Shown: piece by piece, positions 15,056-21,516 of the stretch
Position numbering within the stretch: position 1 is the first letter of the stretch
Layout of the letters: the number at the start of each line of letters is the position of its first letter
From: JBOHUX01 sp050734915
Lineage (GTDB): Bacteria; Chloroflexota; Dormibacteria; Dormibacterales; Dormibacteraceae
Direction: 5' to 3'
DNA length: 23,469 nt
Assembly: GCA_050734915.1 (NCBI GenBank)
Contig: JBOHUX010000015.1
Span: 1 to 23,469, forward strand
The notes under the pieces: generated by a model
What the model saw: only the letters and a program-made list of their open reading frames with translations
Told to the model about the DNA's origin: nothing
Databases searched by the model: none
Translations under genes and position numbers: made by a program

Positions 15056-15074
15056 CGAGGCATCGACAGAGAAA

Positions 15075-16271
15075 GTGCTCGACCTCTCCCTGACGCCCGA
15101 CCAGGACCAGCTCGTGGACACCGTCCGCGACTTCTGCGCGCGGGAGTTCGCGCCCAAGATCGCCGCCCAGGACGCCGAGGGCCGTCACGATCCCGAGACG
15201 TTCGGCAAGCTGGCCTCCCTGGGGCTGCCTGGCATCTGCTTTCCCGAGCGCTACGGCGGCGCCGGCATGGACTACCTCTGCCTGGGCCTGGTCTGCGAGG
15301 AGCTGGAGTACGTCGACACCTACTACCGGACCGTGCTCTCGGTCCACGTGGGCCTGGTCGGGATGGGGCTCTACGCCTGGGCCACCGAGGAACAGAAGCA
15401 GCGCTGGCTGCGGCCGATGGCGGAGGGGAGCAAGCTCGCCTGCTACGGGCTCACCGAGCCCGATGCGGGGTCGGACGTCGCCTCCATGGTGGCCACGGCG
15501 CGGCGCGTGGACGGCTCCTATCTGCTCAACGGGCAGAAGGTCTGGGTGAGCGACGCCGACACCGCCGACTACCTGCTCGTCTTCGCCAAGACCGACCCTC
15601 GAGGCGGACACCGGGGCGTGACGGCGTTCATGCTCGACCGCGCCGAATGCGGGGCGGCGCTCAGGACCGAACCCATCGACAACCGGCTGGGGATCCGGGC
15701 CGGCGACGTCGGCATGATCTCCATGACCGATCTCGAGATCCCCGAGGACCACCGGATCGGGGACGAGGGGGACGGCTTCAAGATCGCCATGAGCTGCCTC
15801 GACAACGGCCGTTACACGGTCGCCGCGGGTGCCTGCGGGGCGATCCGGGCATCGCTCGACGCCTCGGTCGCCTACGCGCGGGAGCGGAAGGCGTTCGGCC
15901 AGGAGATCGGCCGCTACCAGTTGGTCCAGCAGATGATCGCCCACATGGCTCGTGACTACGACATGTCCCGGCTGCTCTACTTACGGGCCGCATGGCTCAA
16001 GAACACGGGGGTCCGCAACACCCGGGAGACCTCCATGGCGAAGTGGTACGCGACCGAGGCCGCCTTCAGCGCCGCCCACAGCGCGGTCGAGATCCACGGC
16101 GCCTACGGCTACTCGGCGGAATATCCGGTCGAGCGCTTCCTGCGCAACGCGCGCGGCCCCATGATCTACGAGGGCACGCGGGAGATCCACACCATCATGC
16201 AGGGCGAGTACGCGCTCGGCTACCGGACCGACCGGCCGGCCAAGAACCAGCTCCCAGCCCACCGGCCGTGA
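15075..16271 (+). CDS. Acyl-CoA dehydrogenase
   Basis: A 398-aa FAD flavoenzyme that oxidises an acyl-CoA to the 2,3-enoyl-CoA. It shows the three-domain family signatures: CYGLTEPDAGSDVASM (signature 1), the middle beta-domain with GQKVWVSDAD, and the C-terminal GAYGYSAEYPVERFLRNAR. These are followed by IYEGTREIHTIMQGEYALG, where Glu366 is the catalytic base at the medium-chain position. Length is typical. Acyl specificity cannot be read from the sequence; short/branched-chain and glutaryl types are open. GTG 15075 has only a weak upstream purine stretch (AGAGAAA). It lies in line with cvpA (19 nt) and the MFS gene (32 nt), so it may feed a shared catabolic route. Confidence 0.93.
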   Translation: MLDLSLTPDQDQLVDTVRDFCAREFAPKIAAQDAEGRHDPETFGKLASLGLPGICFPERYGGAGMDYLCLGLVCEELEYVDTYYRTVLSVHVGLVGMGLYAWATEEQKQRWLRPMAEGSKLACYGLTEPDAGSDVASMVATARRVDGSYLLNGQKVWVSDADTADYLLVFAKTDPRGGHRGVTAFMLDRAECGAALRTEPIDNRLGIRAGDVGMISMTDLEIPEDHRIGDEGDGFKIAMSCLDNGRYTVAAGACGAIRASLDASVAYARERKAFGQEIGRYQLVQQMIAHMARDYDMSRLLYLRAAWLKNTGVRNTRETSMAKWYATEAAFSAAHSAVEIHGAYGYSAEYPVERFLRNARGPMIYEGTREIHTIMQGEYALGYRTDRPAKNQLPAHRP

Positions 16272-16293
16272 GGCGGCGGTCCGCACCCGCCTG

Positions 16294-16299
16294 AGGAGG
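16294..16299 (+). promoter_or_regulatory. Shine-Dalgarno that decides the MFS start
   Basis: AGGAGG, a perfect anti-16S match, 4 nt before an ATC codon at 16304. An in-frame TGA at 16292-16294 overlaps it, so the gene cannot start further upstream. The nearest standard start, GTG 16379, has no such site. Confidence 0.55.
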
Positions 16300-16303
16300 C
16301 GCC

Positions 16304-17638
16304 ATCGCCCTCGCCGTCGCCGCCTGGCCGCGCAAACGCCTGACCCAGCCGGACTTCATCGTCCTCTCCCTCTACTGGGTGGCGATCGGCTACCTCTGGC
16401 AGAGCCTCGGCACGCTGATCCTGCCCGGGATGGTTCAGCAGATGGTCGGCAACGCCCACAAGGGCGTCGCACTCAGCGTGCTGGAGGGGATCGGGACCGC
16501 GATGGCGGTGGTCTGGCAGCCGGTGGTCGGCGCCATCTCCGATCGCACCCGGACCCGGTGGGGCCGGCGCCACCCCTACATCCTGGGCGGGACGGTCGGG
16601 GACCTGGTCTTCCTGACGGGGCTGGCGCTGTCGGGAAGCTACTGGGTGGTGGTGGTCTTCTACTTCCTGCTCCAGACCGCCTCCAACACCGCCCAGGGGC
16701 CCTATCAGGGGCTGCTCCCGGACGTGGTGCCGGAGGATCAGCGCGGAGCCGCCTCCGGCTACTACGGACTCGCCAACCTGATCGGCATCCTGGCCGGGAC
16801 CGTCGGCGCGGGGGTCATCCAGGCCCACCTCGGGCGGGAGGTGGCGATCGCCAGCATCGCCGTGCTCCTGGCCGCGAGCATGCTGGCGACCGTCCTCATG
16901 GTGCCCGACCGGGCGGTGCCCGCCAGGGATCAGTTCGGCAGCCCCTGGCAGGCGACCGTGAGCACCTTCTCGACGCCGCTCGGGCACCCCGACTTCATGT
17001 GGCTGATGGGGTCCCGGCTGCTGATCCTGATGGGAATCGTCGGAATCCAGAGCTTCGTGCTCTTCTTCTTCAGCGACACCTTCTTCCACGGCGACACCAA
17101 GGCGACGGTGACCGCCACCTACACCCTCCTCGGCCTCGTCATCGCGCTCGCCATCGTCACCACCTGGCCGGCGGCTCGGATCTCCGACCGGGTGGGTCGC
17201 AAGCCGATGGTGGTGGCGGGGGGGCTGCTGGCCGCGAGCGGCACCCTGGCGCTCGCCTTCAGCCACTTCCACGTGATCCCGCCCTCCCTGCTCGCCCCCA
17301 TCGCCTCGGCCCTCAAGGTGCCCGAGCTGGCGGCCCAGGCGATGGTGGCCGGGATCCCGATCGGGATCGGCTTCGGGGCCTTCATCTCCATCGACTGGGC
17401 CTTCATGACGGACGTGATCCCGATCGAGGAGGCGGGGCTCTTCATGGGCTTCTCGAACATCGCCACCGCCGGGTCGGGGATCATCGCCCGCTTCGTCGCG
17501 GGCTTCCTGCTCGACTACTTCAACGCCCGCGGCCGGATTCTGGGGCTGCCGGGGGGCTACCCGGTGCTGTTCGTAGTCTTCTTCGTGTGGCTGGTCGCCG
17601 GAACCGCGCTCGTGCTCAGAGTCAGGGAGAGAAGATGA
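16304..17638 (+). CDS. MFS transporter (SLC45/GPH-like)
   Basis: About 12 membrane segments in 444 aa when read from 16304. The MFS loop 2-3 motif reads GAISDRTRTRWGRRHPYI, with PDVVPEDQRGAASG after segment 4 and a second-half equivalent ISDRVGRKP. These features resemble the sugar/glycoside-type SLC45/GPH branch. The substrate is unknown; the neighbours suggest a nitrogenous compound. Start: GTG 16379 would cut the first helix, which begins at F-I-V-L-S-L-Y-W upstream. Only ATC 16304 (behind AGGAGG), CTG 16340 and ATC 16358 are available after the in-frame stop at 16292. I take ATC 16304, a rare start class known from infC-type ATT; a sequencing or assembly error of an ATG is also possible. 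The stop overlaps the next ATG by 4 nt. Confidence 0.85.
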   Translation: MALAVAAWPRKRLTQPDFIVLSLYWVAIGYLWQSLGTLILPGMVQQMVGNAHKGVALSVLEGIGTAMAVVWQPVVGAISDRTRTRWGRRHPYILGGTVGDLVFLTGLALSGSYWVVVVFYFLLQTASNTAQGPYQGLLPDVVPEDQRGAASGYYGLANLIGILAGTVGAGVIQAHLGREVAIASIAVLLAASMLATVLMVPDRAVPARDQFGSPWQATVSTFSTPLGHPDFMWLMGSRLLILMGIVGIQSFVLFFFSDTFFHGDTKATVTATYTLLGLVIALAIVTTWPAARISDRVGRKPMVVAGGLLAASGTLALAFSHFHVIPPSLLAPIASALKVPELAAQAMVAGIPIGIGFGAFISIDWAFMTDVIPIEEAGLFMGFSNIATAGSGIIARFVAGFLLDYFNARGRILGLPGGYPVLFVVFFVWLVAGTALVLRVRERR

Positions 17639-18540
17639 GGCTCAAGGCCGACCGGGAGATGGACCTCGACGGTCTTCCGCGCTGGGCGGGCCTGGCGGGA
17701 GCGTCCCTGGCCGAGGCGGACGTGGTGGTGGCGGGCATACCCTACGACGGCTCCGCCGTCTACCGGAAGGGCGCCGCGGAGGCGCCGGCGCGGATCCGGA
17801 GCCTGAGCCCGGTCATGCCTCCCGTCACCGAGACCGGCGGGCCGCTCTTGGTCCGGGTCCACGATCTTGGCGACCTGGACCCGGGACCGGCCATCGAAGC
17901 GGTATGGGAGTCCCTCGCCGACCGTCTGGCCGCGGTTCCCCGGGGCGCCCTGCTGACCGTGCTGAGTGGTGACCACTGCTCGACGATCCCGATCCTCGTC
18001 GCCCAGCAAAGGCGCCATCCGGACCTTGCCGTGCTCTGGTTCGACGCCCATCCCGACCTCTGCGACGTGTCGCGCGGCGGCCGCTGGACGTGCGGCTGCG
18101 CGCTCCGCCGGGGCCTGGAGGCGGCGCGTCTCGAGCCCGCCTCCCTGGTCATGGCCGGCGGGCGTGACTTCGATCTCGAGGAGGCCGAATGGATCTCCCG
18201 CAACGGCGTGCTCATGATCCCGACCGTTGATGTCGCCCGCGACCCCGCGGGCACCGGCGCCCGACTGGCGGCGGCGGTGGCGGGGCGGCCCCTCCACATC
18301 TCGTTCGACATCGACGTCTTGGACCCCGCCTGCGCGCCCGGGACCGAGATTCCCTCTGCGGGCGGGATCACGACCCGTCAGGCGCTCGACACCCTGAGGG
18401 CGCTCGCCGCCGAGGCCCACCTGGTCGGCCTCGACGTCGCCGAGGTCTCGCCCCCGGTGGACACCGGCGACATCACCAGCCTGGCGGCACTGAAGCTCAT
18501 CTTCGAGTTCTGGGGGATGGCATGGAAACAGCGGACGTAG
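17635..18540 (+). CDS. Agmatinase/arginase family ureohydrolase
   Basis: A 301-aa binuclear-manganese hydrolase that would release urea from a guanidino compound. Metal ligands are complete: His114 (SGDHC), Asp137-x-His139-x-Asp141 (DAHPD) and Asp225-x-Asp227 (SFDIDVLDP). The loop A-P-G-T-E-I-P-S-A-G-G replaces the common G-T-G-T-P-x-x-G-G. After DAHPD, the position of the conserved His in agmatinases and arginases (H-G-T or N-L-H-G segment) reads T-C-G-C-A-L-R-R, so Cys153 seems to stand where that His is expected. Substrate preference may therefore differ. ATG 17635 overlaps the MFS stop (ATGA) and has a GGGAGAG ribosome-binding site. Its 3' end overlaps the next gene by 19 nt. Confidence 0.88.
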   Translation: MRLKADREMDLDGLPRWAGLAGASLAEADVVVAGIPYDGSAVYRKGAAEAPARIRSLSPVMPPVTETGGPLLVRVHDLGDLDPGPAIEAVWESLADRLAAVPRGALLTVLSGDHCSTIPILVAQQRRHPDLAVLWFDAHPDLCDVSRGGRWTCGCALRRGLEAARLEPASLVMAGGRDFDLEEAEWISRNGVLMIPTVDVARDPAGTGARLAAAVAGRPLHISFDIDVLDPACAPGTEIPSAGGITTRQALDTLRALAAEAHLVGLDVAEVSPPVDTGDITSLAALKLIFEFWGMAWKQRT

Positions 18541-19664
18541 TCGTCATCGGCGGCGGCGCCGCCGGCTGCGCGGTCGCCTACGAGCTGAGCCGGCGTGGGG
18601 TGGACACGGTGCTGCTGGAGCGGGCGGAGCTGGGCTCGCAGTCGACCGGACGGTGCGCGGGCGGGGTTCGCCAGCAGTTCTCGACCGAGATCAACGTGCG
18701 CCTCCAGATGGAGAGCGTCCGGCTGCTCTCCGCCTTCGAGGCGGAGATGGGGGTTCCCATCGACTTCCGGCAGACGGGCTACCTCTTCGTCCTCACCCGG
18801 CCGCGTCAGGTGGAGGAGTTCCACGGCCTGATGGAGATGTGGCACCGGGTCGGCCTCGCCGACGCGCGCTGGGTGGACGCCGAGGAGGCCCTTCTGCTCA
18901 ACCCGATCCTCAACGTGGAGGACGTGCTCGGCTGCACCTTTTGCCCCAGCGACGGAATCGCCAGCCCGGCCGGCGTCACCGCCGGCTACGCGGCGGCGGC
19001 CCGCCGCCAGGGCGCGCGCATCCGGGAGGGCGTCGAGGTGACGGGCATCGACGTGCGCAAGGACCGCGTGACGGGCGTGCGCACGCCCGGGGCCGAGATC
19101 TCGACCCGCGTCGTGTTCATCTGTGCCGGGGCCTGGTCCGGTCAGGTGGGACGGATGGCCGGGGTCGAGGTGCCCGTTCTTCCATACCGGCGCCACATCT
19201 TCGTCACCGATGCCTTCCCGGAGCTGGGCCGGGCCGCCCCCATGACCGTCGACTTCGCCACCACGCTCTACTTTCACCCCGAGGGCGACGGCGTGCTGCT
19301 CGGGATGAGCGACCGCGAGGAGCCGCCCGGATTCGGCATCGAGACGGATTGGAGCTTTCTGGAGAGGATCGTCGAGGCGGCCACCCACCGCGCCCCGGTG
19401 CTGGAGCGGGCCGGGATCAAGACCGGCTGGGCGGGCCTCTACGAGATCACACCCGACCACCAGGGGATTCTGGGGCCGGTGGACGAGGTCGCGGGCCTGT
19501 GGTGTGGATGCGGCTTCTCAGGCCACGGCTTCATGCAGGCCCCCGCCGCCGGTCGGCTGCTCGCCCAGTTGCTGGTCGAGGGCCGTTCGGACATCGATCT
19601 GGCGCCGTTGGGATGGCGTCGGTTCACGGCCGGCCGTCTGACGGCGGAGACGAACATCATCTGA
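18522..19664 (+). CDS. FAD-dependent oxidoreductase, DadA/sarcosine oxidase beta-like
   Basis: A 380-aa flavoprotein of the D-amino-acid/glycine/sarcosine oxidase family. The N-terminal dinucleotide fold has GGGAAG (10-15, G-x-G-x-x-G) and Glu33 at the end of strand 2 for the ADP ribose. S-T-G-R-C-A-G-G-V-R-Q-Q follows at about 42-53, as in the sarcosine oxidase beta group. The C-terminal FAD segment is GCGFSGHGFMQAPAAGRLLAQL. It would oxidise a secondary amine or amino acid to an imine; the acceptor (oxygen or quinone) is not evident. ATG 18522 lies inside the ureohydrolase gene behind GGGGGA. Tight overlap with the ureohydrolase and transporter suggests one pathway: uptake, urea release, then amine oxidation (inference). 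Confidence 0.9.
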   Translation: METADVVVIGGGAAGCAVAYELSRRGVDTVLLERAELGSQSTGRCAGGVRQQFSTEINVRLQMESVRLLSAFEAEMGVPIDFRQTGYLFVLTRPRQVEEFHGLMEMWHRVGLADARWVDAEEALLLNPILNVEDVLGCTFCPSDGIASPAGVTAGYAAAARRQGARIREGVEVTGIDVRKDRVTGVRTPGAEISTRVVFICAGAWSGQVGRMAGVEVPVLPYRRHIFVTDAFPELGRAAPMTVDFATTLYFHPEGDGVLLGMSDREEPPGFGIETDWSFLERIVEAATHRAPVLERAGIKTGWAGLYEITPDHQGILGPVDEVAGLWCGCGFSGHGFMQAPAAGRLLAQLLVEGRSDIDLAPLGWRRFTAGRLTAETNII

Positions 19665-19666
19665 GT

Positions 19667-19688
19667 CCGGCGCCGGGTGGGGCCCCAC
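19667..19688. terminator. Twin palindromes between convergent genes
   Basis: CCGGCGCCGG (19667-19676) is followed directly by GTGGGGCCCCAC (19677-19688), both perfect palindromes, starting 2 nt after the oxidoreductase stop and ending 14 nt before the opposite stop. Either could fold into a short stem. No T-run. Confidence 0.3.
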
Positions 19689-19702
19689 GATCCGGCCCGT
19701 CC

Positions 19703-20077
19703 TCAGCCGCGCGCCTCCCGGTCCTGGCGAACCTTGGCACCGAGAGCGACCAGGCCCAGCTCGAGGCAGGTCACCGCGGCCATGCCGCCCCAGACGATGA
19801 GGCCGACCTCGAGGCTGCCGGTGACCAGCCAGGCCGCGGTCCCGAGCAGGGCGTCGACGATGAGCACGAAGGGACCGAAGATGGCGGTGCCGAGCAGGAA
19901 GTTGCGGCGGTTCATCGGCCGCGGCCGGTTGGGGAGGGATGGGAAGCTCATCCACCACGGCCAGGCGGGACCGCCGGGAGGCCCGGGTGGTGGAGGCGGC
20001 GCCGAGCCGGCCTCGGCGGGCGGCTCCTGCACGGCTTCCCGCCGGCGCTCCCGCCCCGGCGGCTCCCGCGTGATCAT
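19703..20077 (-). CDS. Small membrane protein with a proline-rich N-terminus
   Basis: A 124-aa protein. The first 55 residues are charged and then proline-rich, including P-P-P-P-P-G-P-P-G-G-P-A-W-P-W-W. Two hydrophobic segments follow (about 59-86 and 90-113), then a short charged tail. A basic R-P-M-N-R-R stretch just before the first helix suggests the N-terminal part is cytoplasmic. ATG 20077 has AGGTGAG 6 nt upstream. It lies 21 nt behind another two-helix membrane protein on the same strand, so they probably form a two-gene operon. I do not recognise the family. The proline-rich region may bind a partner (inference). Confidence 0.6.
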   Translation of the reverse strand: MITREPPGRERRREAVQEPPAEAGSAPPPPPGPPGGPAWPWWMSFPSLPNRPRPMNRRNFLLGTAIFGPFVLIVDALLGTAAWLVTGSLEVGLIVWGGMAAVTCLELGLVALGAKVRQDREARG

Positions 20078-20098
20078 GCGCCGCTCACCTGGGTCCCC

Positions 20099-20326
20099 TC
20101 AACCCCGGCTGACCAGGACCAAGGCCAGGATCAGAAGCCCGGCCAGCATCAGGCCACCGGCGCAGCCGAACTGAGCGACGGTGTAGACGATCCCGCCCGA
20201 TTCGCCGTAGGTGGACGCGAATTCGGCTCGATGCCGGCGCGTGAGCAGGGCCCCCCCGGCCCAGCCGAGGCCGACCAGGATGGCGACGGCCGCCACGATG
20301 ATCCCGCCCAGTATGTGATGGTTCAC
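20099..20326 (-). CDS. Small two-helix membrane protein
   Basis: A 75-aa protein with hydrophobic segments at about 5-28 and 47-73, joined by a short charged loop (R-R-H-R-A-E-F-A-S-T-Y-G-E-S). No family recognised. The GTG start at 20326 lacks a Shine-Dalgarno; a CATACT hexamer at 20349-20344 would give a leader of about 10 nt. It is followed by the second small membrane gene after 21 nt. Coding is supported by the clean two-helix pattern and the pairing. Confidence 0.55.
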   Translation of the reverse strand: MNHHILGGIIVAAVAILVGLGWAGGALLTRRHRAEFASTYGESGGIVYTVAQFGCAGGLMLAGLLILALVLVSRG

Positions 20327-20343
20327 CTGAGAGCCCGCAGCCC

Positions 20344-20349
20344 AGTATG
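20344..20349 (-). promoter_or_regulatory. Possible -10 hexamer for the small membrane protein operon
   Basis: CATACT on the minus strand, 17 nt before the GTG at 20326. Overlapping bases read TATGCT on the plus strand (20346-20351), the same hexamer as at 4782, but no plus-strand gene starts close by. Confidence 0.3.
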
Positions 20350-20453
20350 CTCCCGGCCGGGAGGAGGAGCCGGGGTTGGGTGAGGCGTCCGGCCATACGC
20401 GGACGTGCCGGATCCAGGTACGCGGATCCGTGGCGTCAGCAACCCGCGACTCC

Positions 20454-20459
20454 TAACAT
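20454..20459 (+). promoter_or_regulatory. -10 hexamer for a leaderless thpR transcript
   Basis: TAACAT, separated by 6 nt from the GTG at 20466. The G-run just before the GTG is too close to act as a ribosome-binding site. Confidence 0.45.
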
Positions 20460-20465
20460 CGGGGG

Positions 20466-21035
20466 GTGGGGGCGAAGCCGGGCCGGGAGGCGATCCGGGC
20501 CTTCGTCGGCGTCGAGCTCCCGGCCGGCCACGTCCGGGAGCTGGCCGGTCATCTCGAGCGCTGCCGGGCCACGGAGCCGCGGCTGCGCTGGGTGCCTCCG
20601 GCAAACCTCCACGTGACCCTTCGCTTCCTCGGCAACGTCGAAGGCGATGTCCTGGACGTCGTCCGGGCCGCGCTCCCGGGCATCGAGGGGGCGCCGTTCG
20701 AGATGGCGCTGGGCGCCCCCGGCTGCTTCGGTCGCCGGGACCGCGCGCGGGTCGTGTGGCTGAGGGTCGAGGCGGGGGAGCCGGAGCTGGCCAGGCTGGC
20801 CGCGGCGGTGGACGCGGTCTGCGCCGGGGCCGGCCTGGCGCGGGACGACCGCGCATATCATCCCCACCTGACGCTGGCGCGGGCGCCCGGCCGGGAGGGG
20901 GTCCGCCTGCCCGATCTTCCCGAGCCGCCTCGCCTGGACGCCTGGACGGTGCCCGGCCTGACGCTGTTCAGAAGCCGGCTCCGCCGCGGCAGCGCCGCCT
21001 ACGAGCGGCTGGCGCGCTTCCCGTTCGCCAGATGA
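20466..21035 (+). CDS. thpR: RNA 2',3'-cyclic phosphodiesterase (2'-5' RNA ligase family)
   Basis: A 189-aa member of the 2H phosphoesterase superfamily. The two catalytic motifs are intact: His49-x-Thr51 in NLHVTLRFLG and His134-x-Thr136 in YHPHLTLAR. The start 'R-A-F-V-G-V-E-L-P' is typical of ThpR/LigT. These enzymes open 2',3'-cyclic phosphates on RNA ends and can join tRNA halves by a 2'-5' link in vitro; the cellular role is debated. The GTG at 20466 is preceded by TAACAT with a 6-nt gap. It is a single-gene unit, converging on the GlcG-like gene. Confidence 0.92.
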   Translation: MGAKPGREAIRAFVGVELPAGHVRELAGHLERCRATEPRLRWVPPANLHVTLRFLGNVEGDVLDVVRAALPGIEGAPFEMALGAPGCFGRRDRARVVWLRVEAGEPELARLAAAVDAVCAGAGLARDDRAYHPHLTLARAPGREGVRLPDLPEPPRLDAWTVPGLTLFRSRLRRGSAAYERLARFPFAR

Positions 21036-21042
21036 GCTGGAT

Positions 21043-21068
21043 CCAGCCGGTCTCGACGCGCCGGTTGG
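21043..21068. terminator. Hairpin between convergent thpR and glcG-like genes
   Basis: CCAGCCGG (21043-21050) pairs with CCGGTTGG (21061-21068) through eight base pairs including one G-U, with a 10-nt loop. It begins 8 nt after the thpR stop. A 12-bp palindrome GCTGGATCCAGC (21036-21047) overlaps its left arm. No T-run. Confidence 0.35.
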
Positions 21069-21105
21069 GTCCCGCGGCTGGTTCCCATCCGCTTCCTGCT
21101 GGCGG

Positions 21106-21516
21106 CTAGAGCCGGGGCACGGCGGCCAGGCCCGCCTGTGCGCACTCGAGATCCTGCTCGGGACGGGCGCCGCTGACGCCGATGGCGCCGAGCACCCGAT
21201 CGCCCGTGCCCACGAGCACAGAGCCGAGGCCGGGGACGATGGGCCGCCGCGCCAGGCCGGTGATGGCGGCGAAGAATCCGGGCCGCTTCTCGTGCATCTC
21301 CGCCAGCGCGTCGCCGGCACGCTGGAGGACGGCCGCGCCCACGGCCTTGCCTTCCGCGATCTCAGGAGCCAGCGCCGGCGAACCGTCCATCCGGCTCAGG
21401 AAGACGAGGTGGCCACCGCTGTCCACCACCGCCACCGCCACCCGGACGCCCATCTCGGCCGCCCGCCGCTGGGCGGCCGCCGCCGCCAGCCGGGCCTGCT
21501 CGAGGTCGATGCTCAC
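21106..21516 (-). CDS. GlcG/HbpS-like heme-degrading-domain protein (DUF336)
   Basis: A 136-aa protein of the GlcG/HbpS/PduO-C family. Landmarks are 'V-A-V-A-V-V-D-S-G-G-H-L-V' (26-38), 'R-M-D-G-S-P' (42-47), K-A-V-G-A-A, and G-A-I-G-V-S-G-A-R-P-E-Q-D (110-122). Streptomyces HbpS binds heme and works with the sensor kinase SenS; other members bind cobalamin or have no known ligand. No signal peptide is visible, so it is probably cytosolic, unlike secreted HbpS. Its GTG start (21516) overlaps the kinase stop in GTGA, implying translational coupling. A CATACT hexamer inside the kinase gene sits 6 nt before the GTG, so an extra leaderless mRNA is possible. Confidence 0.85.
   Translation of the reverse strand: MSIDLEQARLAAAAAQRRAAEMGVRVAVAVVDSGGHLVFLSRMDGSPALAPEIAEGKAVGAAVLQRAGDALAEMHEKRPGFFAAITGLARRPIVPGLGSVLVGTGDRVLGAIGVSGARPEQDLECAQAGLAAVPRL

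Noticed and set aside
14757..15944. 395-codon minus-strand frame opposite cvpA and the acyl-CoA dehydrogenase
   Set aside because: It crosses two real genes on the other strand and has no family features.
16558..17634. Long plus-strand frame continuous with the ureohydrolase, suggesting a fusion protein
   Set aside because: The upstream half lies inside the MFS gene in another frame and is Arg/Gly/Pro-rich noise. The real ureohydrolase starts at ATG 17635 with a ribosome-binding site and ATGA overlap.
20372..20458. Possible short leader peptide (TTG start behind GGAGGAGG) upstream of thpR
   Set aside because: The composition is not protein-like, TTG is a weak start, and the thpR promoter is better explained by TAACAT at 20454.
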